Shown here: in pieces, positions 12,626 through 24,753 of the stretch
Numbering within the stretch: position 1 is the first letter of the stretch
Layout of the letters: the number at the start of each line of letters is the position of its first letter
NCBI GenBank assembly: GCA_012931725.1
Contig: CM022948.1
Span: forward strand, 68,860,444-68,924,443
Length of the DNA stretch: 64,000 nucleotides
Source of the DNA: Litsea cubeba
Lineage: Eukaryota; Streptophyta; Magnoliopsida; Laurales; Lauraceae
Direction of reading: 5' to 3'
Notes under the pieces: model-generated
Told to the model about the DNA's origin: nothing
The model's input: only the letters and a program-made list of their open reading frames with translations
Database searches by the model: none
Translations under genes and position numbers: made by a program

Positions 12626-15600
12626 CCCCCAGCCTTATACCCTACAACACAAGAAAGCTAAAGATACAACTCCCAAGGAGAAACCCTAGTAACTCCCTGC
12701 TTAGCTCAAACATCTGCTAATCCATTGGTGAACCTGACTTCATGGAAAAAATCATATTAAAATTGGAAGCTGAATCCTTGATCTCATTAAAGTAAAATTG
12801 AAGGCTCCACAACTTACTTTTTCCCAAGTAAAGCCATGAAATGGCATTGAAAGAGTCACTTTCCATGATCAAGCTCCCTTGAAAGGACCGATTCTCAAGG
12901 CCTTTAGAATAGCGAAACCCCGGCTTCATTAGAATCACCCCCCCTCCTTTTAGAGAACAAGAATAAAACCTCCCCTTTATCATTACGCAAAGCCCCTCTG
13001 ATGCCTAACTGTTTAGATAATCTTCCTTTAGAATGAAATTCAGACATTGGCTAGGATTACATTATCTTTGAGCCCTTTTGTGATACTATTCTTATCGTTC
13101 ATCCTGTTAGCCCAAGTCATGGCAACATCCTTATTATCTTTGAAGGCTAGAGGAAAATCATCCATACATTCATCATCTTTCTTTCTTTGCAACAAAAATG
13201 CCTAACCATTCTTTGAATAAGTTTTTTCATATTTCTGAAAGATGCCCTCATTATTATATCATCACTCTCATATATTTTGACCGTTTCCATAATAGATTTT
13301 CTTAGGTCTAGTACTTTTTCTCTCATCACTATTTTTGAGGGAGACATGTCAACTGCAAGGTGATGCAGGCCATGGGCCGAATGCATCCTTGCAGACTCAT
13401 ACAACAAGGCCCAAGAAGGCTAGCATAGGCCCAATCCTCTGAGAGTTTCCATAAGTGATTAATTAGTCACATGTTATATAAGGGCATTGTGGTCATGTCA
13501 CATGCCAAATCTCTTATTTATTTTAGGAAGTTATATCTTAAGAGAATCAATTTTATTGTGATTTGTTTAAATTTAGAAAGATGCGCAAGACAATATCCTT
13601 AGGAGCCTTGATTAGAAATTGCAATCTCTAATTAAGAATCAAAGATTATTGTCCACTCTAGGAATGTATAATATCTAATTGAAAGCCCGGATTCTTGCCC
13701 AATATTCTATATGAAGGTTGTAAAGGTTCTCCCAAAAATTCAATGAATATTTTCCTCTCTACCCATCTTTTTTTTTATTATAAAAGATAAAAATTTATTC
13801 CACCAAAAACCAGACATAAACAAGAGACAACTGAAACTACAACGAACAAGGAAAAACGCTAGAAATTATACATCAAAAGAAATAGAAGTGCAAAAAACTC
13901 CTTCCCTGGCCAAACCATCCACCATAGTATTAGCTTCTCTTAACATATGATGGAAAGAAGTACCCAACATACTTGAAATATCTTGCACCTCTTCCAGCCA
14001 ATCCGCTAGCCTCCAAGGATGAATAGCTTTTCCAGAGCCCCATTGGATAAAAGAAAAGGAATCACCTTCAAGGATAGGATTAAGACATCCAATTCTACGT
14101 AGTTCATGACACCCAATTAGAAGAGCAATTAACTCTGTTTCGTTTGCATCAGAAGAACCCATTGGCCCAAAAAAGTTTCTAATAATGATTCCATTCCAAT
14201 CTCTGATGGCGCCGCCAATACCTCCCTATTGAACACTTTGAACAAAAATACCATCAAAGTTTAACTTAAAAATACCAGGAGGGGAATGGTTCCAAATTGT
14301 TCTTTGCACAATTCTAGAACGCCAATCTCCTTTCTACTGACCTTAACTTAGTGAACTCAAACTCACCTAGCCTTGCGTGTAGACTCCTAGCCAACTCCAT
14401 TTTGTGAAGACTTTGCCATGGCTCCAAGATGTGTGTGAAGACTCCACGTCCATCCACCCTCCATTAGGATCTGATCTCTTATTGCAATTCAGAACATTAT
14501 CTCTTTTATCAACCTTAGAAGCCTCAACAATTTATTTTAGCACTACAACTTGAATTTTGTGTTGTGCGGATAAAGAAGTTAGTCCAGAAGAAGAGGAAGA
14601 TTCGACTTGCTACTTGGAATATAGGAAACCTTGATAGGAAAGAGCATGTAGGTGATCGAAGTAATGAAAAGAAGAAGAGTTAGTGTAACCCTGTCTAAAA
14701 GAAGACAAAGTGAAAGGGGATAAAGTTAAGGAGCTTGCTTATTGTGTTATACATTTTGTTTTTATATAAGGAAAGGACCTATACAAGAAAATGGGGTGCT
14801 TTATTAGTTTGTAGATAAGGATTTCAAAGAGAAAAAATTATGGGGGTAAAGAGGTTGGGGTGACTACATTATATAAACAATTAAACTAGCGTAAGAATGA
14901 AGACATAATTCATATCATTAGTGCAACCCCCCCCCTCCTCCCCCTAGCATAATTAGATGAAAGTGGTCAAGAGAAGACAGTTTTGGAGGGAGATGGATGG
15001 TTTACCCCTACGAGAAATTCCAACTAGTGAATATATCTTCTTAGGAGGAGGCTTAAATGGGCATGCAGGAATGGATAATAGATGGCTATGAGAGAGTGCA
15101 TGGAGAACAAGGATTTGGAGAAAAAGGATGAGTTAGGAGACACCATCTTGGATTTTGCATTAGCATTTGACCTTGTAATAGTAAACAACTACTTTAAAAA
15201 GAGAGATGAGCATTTAATTACCTATAAAAGTGGAACTAGCAGGAGCCATATAGACTTTTTTCTAGTTAGACAATATGACCTATTGGATTGTAAAGACTTT
15301 AAGGTTATTTTAGGAGAGAGTTTGACCACACAACATAGGCTTGTAGTTTTAGAATTTTTGCATTAAAAGCAGAAAGAGGGGTAGTAAACAAAATATACAC
15401 GAAAACTAGGTGGAGGGATTTTTAAGGAGAAAAAGCAACAATATTTAAGGATAGAATGATTGAGGAGGGAGAATGAAATTTTGATGGATAAATTACAGCA
15501 ATGTGGAATCAAATGACTGGTTGTATTAGGAAGGTTGTAAAACAGGCGCTTGGAGAGTAGAAAGGGACAAGACAATATAGTTTAGAAACCTGGTGGTGAA

Positions 15601-18600
15601 TTGTAGAGGTTTAAGAAGCTGTTCGGGAGAAAATACATTGTTACAAAGTTTGATAAGGGACTAGGAGTATGGAAAACTATGAGATGTATAAGAAGGCAAA
15701 GAAAGAGGCTAACAAAGTAGTAAGTGATGCAAAGTTCAAAGTATATGATGACCTATATAATAGGTTGGGAACAAGAGAAGGAAAGAAGGGTATTTTTAAA
15801 CTCGCAAAAATAAGGTAAAGGAAAGTAGGGACTTAGATCATGTCAACTGTATTTAGAGCAATGACCAAAAGATTCTAGTGAAGGACAAACCATATCAAAG
15901 AAGGTGGAGAAATATTTTAGCAAACTTTTAAATGAAAACTATGTATGAGACATGAGAACAAGAGAGGATACTTCGTTAGCATAACATACTTTTTTCCACA
16001 GAATTAGGGTCGTAAACGTGACGAAAGAATTGAAACAAATGAAATCAGAAAGGCTATGGGTCCAGATGACATTCCGATAAAGGCTTGGAAATGCTTATGA
16101 GAAGGTGGGAAGATTTTGTTAACTAGACTCTTCAATAAGATATTAATGACAGAGAAAATGCCGGATGATTGAAGAAGTGTTGTTATAAGAACAATGGAGA
16201 TATACAACACTATACCAACTATTGCGAGATTAACTCGTAAGTCATACTATAAAGTTATAGGAGAGAGTATAGTGCAAAAGACTGAGACAGAAGACCAAGA
16301 TATCTTAAAATCAATTTTATTTTATGCCAAGAAGGTCAACTATGGAAGCTACCTTCTCACTTAGACAATTAATGGAAAAATATCGAGCAAAGAGGAAAAA
16401 ATTGTATATGGTCTTCATCGATCTAGAAAAAGCTTACAATAGGGTACCTAGAGATTTAACTGGGGGGATTTTAAATAAAAGAAATGTTTCAAGAGGTTAT
16501 ATTGGAATTAATTAAAGACATGTATGAAAGAGCAAGTATAAATGTGAGAACTACATTTGGAGAGACAGGGAGTTTCCAATGACTATAGGTTTGCATCAGG
16601 GGTTAAGTCTTAAGAAATTATCTCTTTATACTGATTAATGATTATGGATGAGTAAACTGCTCATATTCAAGATGAGATACCTTGGTGTATGTTGTTTGCA
16701 GATGATATAGTTTTGTTGGATGAATCAAGAGATGGTGTATATTCAAAACTCGAGAGATGGCAGGAGGCTTTAGAATTCAAATGCTTTAAAATAAGCCGTA
16801 CAAAGACTGAATATATAGATTGCAACTTTTGTGAGCATATATAAAGAGTTGAAACTACTGTGAGAATTGAAGCCCGGGAGATACCACAAAGAGATTCATT
16901 CCATTACCTGGCTCGATAATTAGTATGGATGGGGTGATTGATGAAGATGTTGAACATAGGATAAAAAGTGGGATGGTTGAAGTGTAGGCTTGCTTTTGGA
17001 GTGTTTTGTGAACGACGAATGCCAACAAGATTGCAAGGAAAATTTTACAGGATAACGATTAGACTAGCTAGAATGTTGGCCAATCAAGAAGCAATGTATG
17101 TACAAAATGGATGTAACAGAGACGAAAATATTGAGGTGGATGTATGTTAAAACTAGGAAGGATAAAATTAGAAATGAGTGCTTTGAAAAGCATTTAGGGG
17201 TGGCGTCAATTGGGGATAAAATCAGAGAAACCTATTTGAGATGATTTGGGCATGTCCAACTCAGGTCGGCAACGGTGCCGGTAGGCCAAAGAGGTCTTGG
17301 ATGGAGGTAGTAAAAATAGATATGAGGAAGTGCAATTTATCTGAGGATTTGGCTAGGATAGATTGGAATGAAGAGAAAGAATTTATGTAGCTGACCCCAA
17401 CATAGTTGGGACAAGGCTTTTATGATGATGATGATGATGAACTTGAATTTTGTGTTGTATCTTTGATACATAAAATCAGTTCAATCCCCTAAATTTAGCA
17501 ATAACCTGCCCTGGATCATGCATGCAGCCACATGTAATTTAGCTTCTGTTTGTTTCTTTGTCGCTCAAGCTCAACATTCATCTCCTATAACAAAATAAAT
17601 ATAATTTGTTCCTTAAATTAATGAGTATTTTTAGGAAATCTCAAAAAAAAGCCCTTGTATTTTAGGTTATTACTTTAACATCCCTTGACTACCGGTCAAG
17701 ATTAGCAAAAGTAAACTAGAAGCTCCCACTTTTCACCTTTTTGTCTTTTGACCATTTTGCCCTCGCCAGTTAGCCATTCACTTCTCTACTCGATCCAATC
17801 ACATACTCTCAAAGTCTCACCATAATCGTACCTCTGCTTCTTTAAAAAAAATCCAGCCAACTTCACCCTTTCTCCATACCACCACCTAATGCAGCCAACT
17901 GCAACTGCACACCCTTCATCACACACAACCATCTCTACTTGTCTCTCTCCATCTCATCCTCTCAACCAAACACTTGTCAAACCACACCATCCTTATCCCC
18001 ACAGCCAAACAAATGCCTACACCTCCACCTGCAACAACCCAGCCAAGCCTACCATCTCACAAAACCAAACCCACACCTGTCAACTTCATCATCGCCCTTC
18101 TCTCCTTACTCATGCACATCACAAACCAAGCCACACCATTCCAAAGTCCAAACCAAGATTGCAAACCCAAACCACCTACAACCTCATCCTTCACACTTGA
18201 ACTCATATCATTATGTCCCTCAAGTTCTTATCCTCCCAACCAAACACCACCTACACCCTCATCTTTCACACTTGAACCCATATCATTCTGTCCCTCAAGT
18301 TCTTATCATCCCAACCAAACACCACCACCTCATCTTCCTCACCCAGTCCAACTTCACCACTTTCTCCCCCATCTTTATCACAACCATCTCGCAACACCCT
18401 CCCTGCAAACAATCCACTAAAACCAGCACAAACCAACTGCAACCCACAGAACCTATTCATCAATACTGCCAAATACTCAAACCAAACAACCACAACATCT
18501 CCTAAACAAATAGCCCCATCATCCACGGCATGCACCCCTCTTATGACCCATCTTCATTGCATCAAAACCAAGCCTCCATTATAATCATCATTACCATCCT

Positions 18601-21600
18601 CATTGTCTTCACCTATCTTCAAAAACCATCCAGGACCCACCTTCCTTATCCATCATTACCATCCTTGCCATCTTCACCAGCATCGAAACCCAATCCCAAA
18701 ACCCGACATCCCACCTGTGATCCCAAAACCATCATTCCAACCCCATTACCCATTCAACCCGAGCCAGAATTGAACCACTTCTCTCAGCCAACCTGCTCAT
18801 CAATCCACCAGCTCATCACTCTTTGCACTCAGCCCAGATCTACCCACAGTCGCTCTCCATATCTCTCTGTTTTACCAACCATCTTGTAGTCCACTCAAAC
18901 CCATCACTCAGAATCCACCTCACACCTACAACTCCACAACACGTCTGCATGACCACCATTTTCCACAAATAGACCCCATCTTAAATTACCAAACCCCAAC
19001 CATTCAACCCAAGCCTGAACCTATCTCATTCAGCCCATCCCGCTCAACCCATCTGATTAGCTCGAATCAACTCAGCGCAACTGCACACCTCACCTGCTAC
19101 CTCACAACCTCCACACCATCCTGCCTACTCCATTAACCATACCCAAACACAACCCAGGCATCTTCACACACAAAACTAACTCATCCCTCTTCTTTTATTC
19201 TAGAAGGATAGACATGTCCTTTCAACTTTTCACTAAATGGCAAGGGTAAAATGGTCAAAAAGAAAAAAAGGTGAAGAGGGGGAACATGCATTTATGTTTT
19301 CTTATCTTGACTGTTGGTCAAGGGATGTTATAGTGAAAAACTAAAATAGGAGGGGCTTTTTTGAGGAGCTATTCCCAGTTCGATCCCTCCATTTTATGCT
19401 TCAATCACTCCTAGTGATGCAATAAGGATTAAGGAGAAGAATAACCAAAGAAATGTCTTCAGGCCTTAGCTTTTGAGGGTAAACACAGTCTTGTGTCCCG
19501 GTTTCCTTGCCAACAAACTTGATTCAACACCAAAGCATAAAAAAAAAAAAAAAAAAACAAAAAAAAAAACAAACAAACAAACAAACAAGATAATGAAATA
19601 TCATGTTGACTGATGAGGCCTGCTTGGATGCAGTGGAGGCGGACTGGCATACATGGCCAATGTGAGCCCCAAGGCCCCATGTTCTCTACAGAACGGGGTT
19701 GCCGGGTGTTGCAGGCAGTGCGGGCCCTCAGTCAGCTTAACTGTGTCTCTGGCAAGGCCATCTACGCTGGCTGAACATGGTGCACGCTTGACTCAGGCAG
19801 TGGCAAGCTGGTTTGGCTCGAGCTATCCATGCGCAGGGGCCAGGGCCAGGCCCTCACTTGTGTTCCCGTCCTTGCATTATAGATTTTTTTTTTTATTTCA
19901 TTCGGTTGCTTAGACTTCAATTTTTTTTATTTTTTTTTACTTATTGTGGTTTGAACAGTTCGGATTAGGATTATATTATCTTGTTTTTAAGTTGCAGTTG
20001 GACGTAAGGCCTAGAATTTCCGCACGGTTTCTTTCCCTTTCAATTCACACAAAGTGCACATATAATCAAAGCAATAGCAAGCCAACACTTTTTGGCTAGT
20101 TTTCATTATTTTTTATTGTGTTTTTGTGCAAGCCTACTTCATTTGTGCGACCTTTGTGCTTGGGACCACTTTCTTCTTGTTGTTTCCATCACAAGGATTG
20201 AGGTTTGTGTTGTGTTAGTGATTGTGACTGATTAGATTTGGTGAAACATGGAGGATATCTTTATGAAAGGGCGGACCCTTTTTTCATCTTGTGGCTCCAT
20301 ATCAGATTGAGTGGGGCTACATTATAACAATGCCCATTTTGGCATCTATTGATAATGGAAAGTTATGATTCTGTTAGAGTTTCTTGCATAGTCTGTTGAC
20401 TCTTTCTTGAAGATGGATAATTGTCATTGGTGCCTATGTTTAGGAAGATCTCCTTTCTAACTTGTCTTCATTCACTAATTTTTAATCATGTTATATTTGT
20501 TTTCATCAATTACGAGTCTAGTGAATCTTATCATAGTGGGTAGATATATTCATTGACATTGTAATTTTTCACTTAACATACAGATGGAGAAACTTGAGAA
20601 GGAGGCGAGGGAATCCAAGTTGGCAGAGCTGACACACAAGCATTTTGCTTCAACTGGTATTCCGAAAGGCATCCACTGTCTTTCTTTGCGTCTGACTGAT
20701 GAATATTCTTCCAATGCTCATGCGCGTAAACAGTTGCCACCTCCTGAGCGACTACCCTTGCTCTCGGACAACTCCTGTTTCCATTTTATTCTAGCTAGCG
20801 ATAATATCCTAGCAGCTTCTGTCGTGGTGACCTCTACTGTCAAGTCATCTTTAAACCCTGAGAAAGTAGTCATCCATGTTATCACAGACAAGAAGACTTA
20901 TGCGGGAATGCATTCTTGGTTCGCATTGAACCCTGTTTCTCCAGCAATTGTGGAGGTGAGAGGTGTTCATCAGTTTGATTGGTTAACAAGGGAAAATGTG
21001 CCAGTACTGGAAGCTGTTGAGAAGTATCACATGATCAGAACTTACTACCATGGAAACCACATCACTGGGGCCAATCTCAGTGAAAGCCCAAGATTTTTTG
21101 CTTCAAAATTGCAGTCCAGGAGTCCAAAATACATTTCAATACTCAACCATCTCCGCATATACCTTCCAGAGGTAGGAGATGCCCTCCTGTCTTTTCTATA
21201 TATTTTTTTGAATGGTAGTCCTGTCTTTTCTATGAAAACCTGAAAACTTAGTTATTTAAACTTTTAGAACTTGGAAGTTGGAACACGTTAAAATTTCATA
21301 GTTAAGCTGGCCCTTGTAGCCATGAGTTCAACTTGACTGGGACAACTACTGGACAAAATGATCAAATTATGAGCATTTAGAATTGAGAAAAGCAGAAATT
21401 AATTAATAAGGACAGTCAAGAGTCGTATGAAAGAGAAATTCTGATGGATTAAAACTATATTAGTGGTTAAAAGCATGGCTTTGGAAATCAGTCTCGGTCT
21501 TTGAGATGAAATCTACTATTGTGTTATGACTAATGAAACTCAGGATTCGTCCAAGTGACTTGGTAGGCACCAAATTTGATACACATGTTGGCGTGTCAAC

Positions 21601-24600
21601 TTGGAATTGACCGAGTTTTAAAGCCATGGGTTAAACTACTATAACAAACCTTAAATGAAAAAGAGGAATGACCTAGCAAACTGGTTGTTCAGCTATTTTA
21701 TGCACTCACATTATGTGTCTCTCTTTACTCTTTAGCCCATGAAATACATTTATGGTTGTAAGGAAAGGCATTATGTATGTTCCAAATAGTACAATTCAAT
21801 TGATGTTCTTAACAGCCTCAGGAGCAGCCTTCAAAATCGATGGCTACTAACACTATTGGGTCCAAATGTTCATTTTGTGTAACCTTGATTCAATGGCTAT
21901 GATTATCAAATCAAAAATTGAAATTTAGGGCTTATTTTATACACTGACAGCCTCTCATCTATCCATCCGCGATACATGTAGCTGGTTGAAGTGGGTCCCA
22001 TAGTGTGGGTTATGCTAAAACAGTAGTTCAAGCTGTTGATTGCTGGCTGCTAAAAAAAGAGTAAAATATAAGTCCTGATTTCCACCTTTTAAGATGATTT
22101 TATTTATTAAATTTGTAAATCAAGCATCTTCTCTCTGTTCTTTTCCTTCAGGAAACCTAAACTATGACCAAATGTATTGACCAGTATGAATTTGTTATCC
22201 AAGTTATTATATTTACTTTTTATTTTATTAAATTGCCTGCAAATGCAGTATCAATCTGTCAGATGGCATTCCTGCAGACTGATTCTGATGGAGCACTTTT
22301 TGATGCATGTGAAACAGCTCTTTCCCAACCTTGACAAGGTGGTGTTTCTAGATGATGATGTAGTCATCCAGCGTGACCTGTCACCTTTGTGGGACATTGA
22401 TCTTGGAGGCAAGGTGAATGGAGCAGTAGAAACTTGTAGAGGCCAAGATGGGTGGGTAATGTCTAAGCATTTCAGAAACTACTTCAATTTTTCCAATCCC
22501 ATCATAGCAATGTCTCTAGACCCTGATGAGTGTGCATGGGCGTACGGGATGAACGTTTTTGACTTGCGTGCATGGAGGAAGACAAATATCAGAGACATTT
22601 ACCATTACTGGCTGAAGGAGGTAGGTATCCAGGTCACATGGACGGCCTGCCACTTTTTGCATGCTTCTATGACTTTGCCCATTGACCAGATATTTGTTTT
22701 ATTAGAATGACTACTTAAACTGTTCCTGTACACTTCATTTAAAATGGGGCTTCTTTGTCTATATCCTCTCCAACATATTACTGCTCTGTTGCTCCTAATC
22801 CTTATATTCTTTCCCCAACTATCTAGTTGTCACATGGTGGGTCTCAAATATAATCCTAAATGGCGAGCTTGTTAGACACTGACAGATATCTGTTTTGGGA
22901 AGTGGTTGGGGTGGTGGATAAAACTGGAACATCAGTTTGGATTACATATTTGTATCTCATTCATCATCAATAATGGCCTGATGCATTTCAGGTCTGCCTG
23001 AAGCACATCAGGCACATTCAAATGGAGAAGTGTGTTGCTATCAAAATTCTCATGACTTCCAGATCCAACCTGACTTTTTTTCTGTTCATCAGTTAGCATC
23101 ACGCTTCTGACCACTTGCAGTTTGTAACTTCTCGTGCCACCCACCCAACCAACATTCACACACTAGAGAGAGAATTTTATTGAATTTTTTCCTTCTCATT
23201 TTATTGATGTTCTCCAAATTGGAATTCGTTGTTGAACGTCAGTTTAACTCTTCTTTATCTGATCACATTTTGATTTATTCAGTTGTTAATTTAATTAATA
23301 GGTGAAGGCAAGAAGTAGAGTCTTTTATTAAGTTTTGCAAATTGTTATTGATTGGTAGCTCACTTTCATAATAATGGATACTGGCATGAACCCCCGCATG
23401 GGCAAATGCAAACTACAACAACAATGATGATTTTTTTTATAAAAAAAAAAAATAGTGAATAAAATTACAAAAGAGAAATCAAAATATCTATAACCTGACA
23501 AATATAAGATTTCCCAAAGGCATGAACAGATCCATCTAAGCCTTCAAGAAAATAATATAGAATTTACTTGACTGTATTCTACTGTTCCATATGTTTGGGT
23601 TTTAGAGAAAACAGTAATAATGCCAAATGCATATTTTCACGGCCCATTAGTATGAACTGACCCAATTCCTTTACATAAATCTAATGTTCCATTAATCTGG
23701 GCCTCAACAAGAATAGAATTAATCAATACACTGAATAAAATGCCAAATTCAAACTGCATATAAATGTAATATATGGATCCCAACCTAAGGAAAATAAAAC
23801 AAAAAATTGCAGTCTCTGACTCAAGTTTTTAAAATCAGATTCGGGGGGTGACTTGGTCCCTCTCGAGTTGAGTTGACTCGACTCGGCAGAGTTGCATCAA
23901 GTTGCGCCCTTGAGCCAAATAAATTTTTAAAAAATATGAAAAGCCAACACAATAAATCTAGAAAATAGAAAGATACAGCTTTGTGAATCTATAATTGCAA
24001 AACTTAAGGTGTTTCATATATTAATAATGAATTTTTTTGGTAGAATATTAATAATGAATTTAATTTGGTATAGTTACATACTTCGTATTTCAGGTAGTCA
24101 GATGAATAGTGCTACTGATCTTCAAATGCTTGGATCTTAAAAAAAAAGTGGTTTTGATCTTCTAGAATCAGTGTAAAATGTCTCTAAACTCTAAAGCCTC
24201 CCATATCTTTTCCCAATAGAAAAATAGGAAATATGTGTGTTTAAGGCCTAAAAACAATGCGACTCGGTCAACTAATGGACTCAGGGGTTGACTCGACTTG
24301 GCACCTGCTGAGTCTGAGTCGGCTCCGACTCAGCCAATGTTTGAAACTCTTATCCTCTGCTTATTGTTATTGATTGGAATCTCACTTCTGGAATGATGGG
24401 TATTTTTCACAATCTTCTGTATATATTTGCTTAATGGTCTCTACTAAGAGATTCAACTTTGGGTGCAGAATCTGAATTCAAACTTGACACTGTGGAAGCT
24501 TGGGACATTACCACCGGCTCTGATTGCCTTCAGGGGCAATATTCATGCTATTGACCCATCTTGGCACATGCTTGGCTTAGGATACCAGAACAATACTGAC

Positions 24601-24753
24601 ATAGAAAGCGTGAGGAAGGCCGCCGTGATTCATTACAATGGCCAGTCCAAGCCATGGTTGGAAATTGCCTTTAAACATCTTCAGCCATTTTGGACGAAGT
24701 ATGTGAATTACTCCAATGATTTCATAAGAAACTGTCATATCATGGAGCCTTGA
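7115..24753 (+). CDS. GAUT14: galacturonosyltransferase 13/14-like, GT8 family, six exons
   Basis: Golgi type II glycosyltransferase of the GAUT family, which transfers galacturonic acid from UDP-GalA to homogalacturonan during pectin synthesis. Coding exons: 7115-7325, 8737-8792, 8916-9071, 20584-21171, 22318-22620 and 24469-24753. All introns are GT-AG and the phases agree. The total is 532 residues, the same length I recall for Arabidopsis GAUT13 and GAUT14. Residues about 38-61 form the single membrane anchor after a short basic cytosolic tail. The stem region follows (exons 2-4), then the GT8 domain. Visible motifs are the metal/UDP-binding LDDD (about 348-351), the GKVNGAVETC segment, and HYNGQSKPW near the end (about 494-501). 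The family call rests on close agreement along the whole length with GAUT13/14, including the distinctive N-terminal MRSITISS. Choice between GAUT13 and GAUT14 is arbitrary. Introns 1-5 measure 1411, 123, 11512, 1146 and 1848 bp. Confidence 0.95.
9302..9344. repeat. compound (AC)n(AT)n microsatellite
   Basis: Eleven AC units are followed directly by about ten AT units, 230 bp into GAUT intron 3 and next to an L1 3' end. Confidence 0.9.
10197..10365. mobile_element. 151-bp palindromic MITE with 9-bp target duplication (Mutator-like)
   Basis: AACCTGGAT is directly repeated at 10197-10205 and 10357-10365. The 151 bp between them folds on itself almost end to end. The outer arms are CACAGCCCGAGGAAAACC and its near complement, and the inner arms are AAATCCCAGCCGGACGGCTG and its near complement. 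Each arm also contains its own smaller palindromes (CAGCCCG...CGGGCTG and ATCCCAGCC...GGCTGGGAT). The 9-bp duplication points to the Mutator superfamily. It is GC-rich, unlike the surrounding L1 remnant it interrupted. No coding. Confidence 0.7.
10456..10492. repeat. 37-base C homopolymer
   Basis: An uninterrupted run of C on the plus strand (G on the minus strand) inside the antisense L1 remnant. Long G/C homopolymers are rare in plant DNA, and the exact length is unlikely to be reliable. Confidence 0.85.
12540..13030 (-). mobile_element. second L1 fragment, RNase H part
   Basis: The minus strand between about 12717 and 12983 encodes an RNase H-like segment with KGGGVILMKPG, then MESDSFNAISWL. 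These correspond to the glycine-rich start and the EGDS...I.W block of plant L1 RNase H domains. It lacks the polymerase. A 31-base C run (12593-12623) lies beside its 3' end. Confidence 0.55.
12593..12623. repeat. 31-base C homopolymer
   Basis: A second long C run 2.1 kb from the first, also beside an antisense L1 3' region. A third, shorter C-rich stretch occurs near 14927-14944. Confidence 0.85.
13031..13761. other. unassigned part of GAUT intron 3
   Basis: A minus-strand open frame of 86 codons (13147-13407) has a basic, methionine-rich composition and no motif I recognise. The rest is AT-rich and without structure that I can define. Confidence 0.3.
13762..14340 (-). mobile_element. third L1 fragment, RNase H part
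   Basis: The minus-strand ORF 13866-14162 reads ANETELIALLIGC, EGDSFSFIQW, and HMLREANTMVDGLAREG. This is the expected order of the plant L1 RNase H C-terminal motifs, including the catalytic-region D of MVDGLA. A T run at 13770-13779 marks the poly(A) end. About 0.6 kb, 5'-truncated. Confidence 0.65.
14566..17439 (+). mobile_element. RTE-clade LINE, nearly full length but decayed, with perfect 19-bp target duplication
   Basis: The 19-mer AACTTGAATTTTGTGTTGT lies at 14547-14565 and again at 17440-17458. The enclosed 2.87 kb begins with an AP-endonuclease start (KIRLATWNIG near 14595-14625). An endonuclease core at 15082-15366 includes SRSHIDFFLVRQYDL and TTQHRLVVLEF. Then come polymerase segments KLYMVFIDLEKAYNRVPRDL (near 16400-16460) and MLFADDIVLLDE (near 16690-16725). 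The 3' end reads CAACATAGTTGGGACAAGGC followed by an (ATG)n tail, the hallmark of plant RTE elements. Stops and frameshifts are frequent throughout. It lies in the same direction as the host gene. Confidence 0.85.
17634..19376. mobile_element. non-autonomous MULE-like element with long TIRs and G-poor interior
   Basis: The first ~140 bp (17634-17775) and the reverse complement of the last ~140 bp (19235-19376) align along most of their length. Shared blocks are CTCAAAAAA.AGCCC, AACATCCCTTGAC, GTCAAGAT.AG and TTCACCTTTTT, then TTTTGACCATTTT. Termini read GGAAAT and GGGAAT. Long TIRs and no transposase suggest a Mutator-like non-autonomous element, but no 9-bp duplication was found. The interior (about 17870-19170) is made almost only of C, A and T on the plus strand. 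This opens several long but meaningless reading frames. Confidence 0.65.
18188..18335. repeat. two-copy ~73-bp tandem repeat inside the MULE-like element
   Basis: The unit begins TTCACACTTGAAC and contains CATATCATT.TGTCCCTCAAG, TTCTTATC.TCCCAACC and AAACACCACC. The second copy starts about 73 bp after the first and differs at only a few positions. Confidence 0.7.
19377..20583. other. 3' part of GAUT intron 3
   Basis: It holds an A-rich stretch with CAAA repeats (19539-19588), then a GC-rich island of about 250 bp (19610-19870) that I cannot assign, then AT-rich intron sequence with T runs. The acceptor ACATACAG lies at 20576-20583. Confidence 0.35.
23816..24353. mobile_element. possible inverted-repeat element in GAUT intron 5
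   Basis: The left part carries ACTCGACTCGG-type repeats after AAGTTTTTAAAATC. The right part, read in reverse, shows GAGTTTCAAACATTGGCTGAG followed by similar ACTCGG/GAGTCGG repeats. The two ends look like degenerate terminal repeats. Related GAGTTTTAAA fragments occur near 21612, 61350 and 63296. No target duplication was established. Confidence 0.35.

Larger units (their letters stand above)
9072..20583 (+). other. GAUT intron 3 (11.5 kb), filled with transposons
   Basis: It is bounded by ATG|GTATGC and ACATACAG|ATGGAG. Most of its length can be assigned: L1 pieces on the minus strand, a palindromic MITE, an RTE LINE on the plus strand and a MULE-like element. Unassigned stretches include 13031-13761 and 19377-20583. 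The reading frame is kept across the intron (phase 0), and exons on both sides match the family without a gap. Confidence 0.85.

Noticed and set aside
17889..18505. Overlapping plus-strand open frames of up to 188 codons, rich in Pro, Ser, Thr and His
   Set aside because: They are open in all frames because the strand has almost no G, so TAG and TGA are rare. No conserved motif, and they lie inside a MULE-like element.
18266..18535. Minus-strand 89-codon frame opposite the G-poor block
   Set aside because: It is the shadow of the skewed composition and has no motif.
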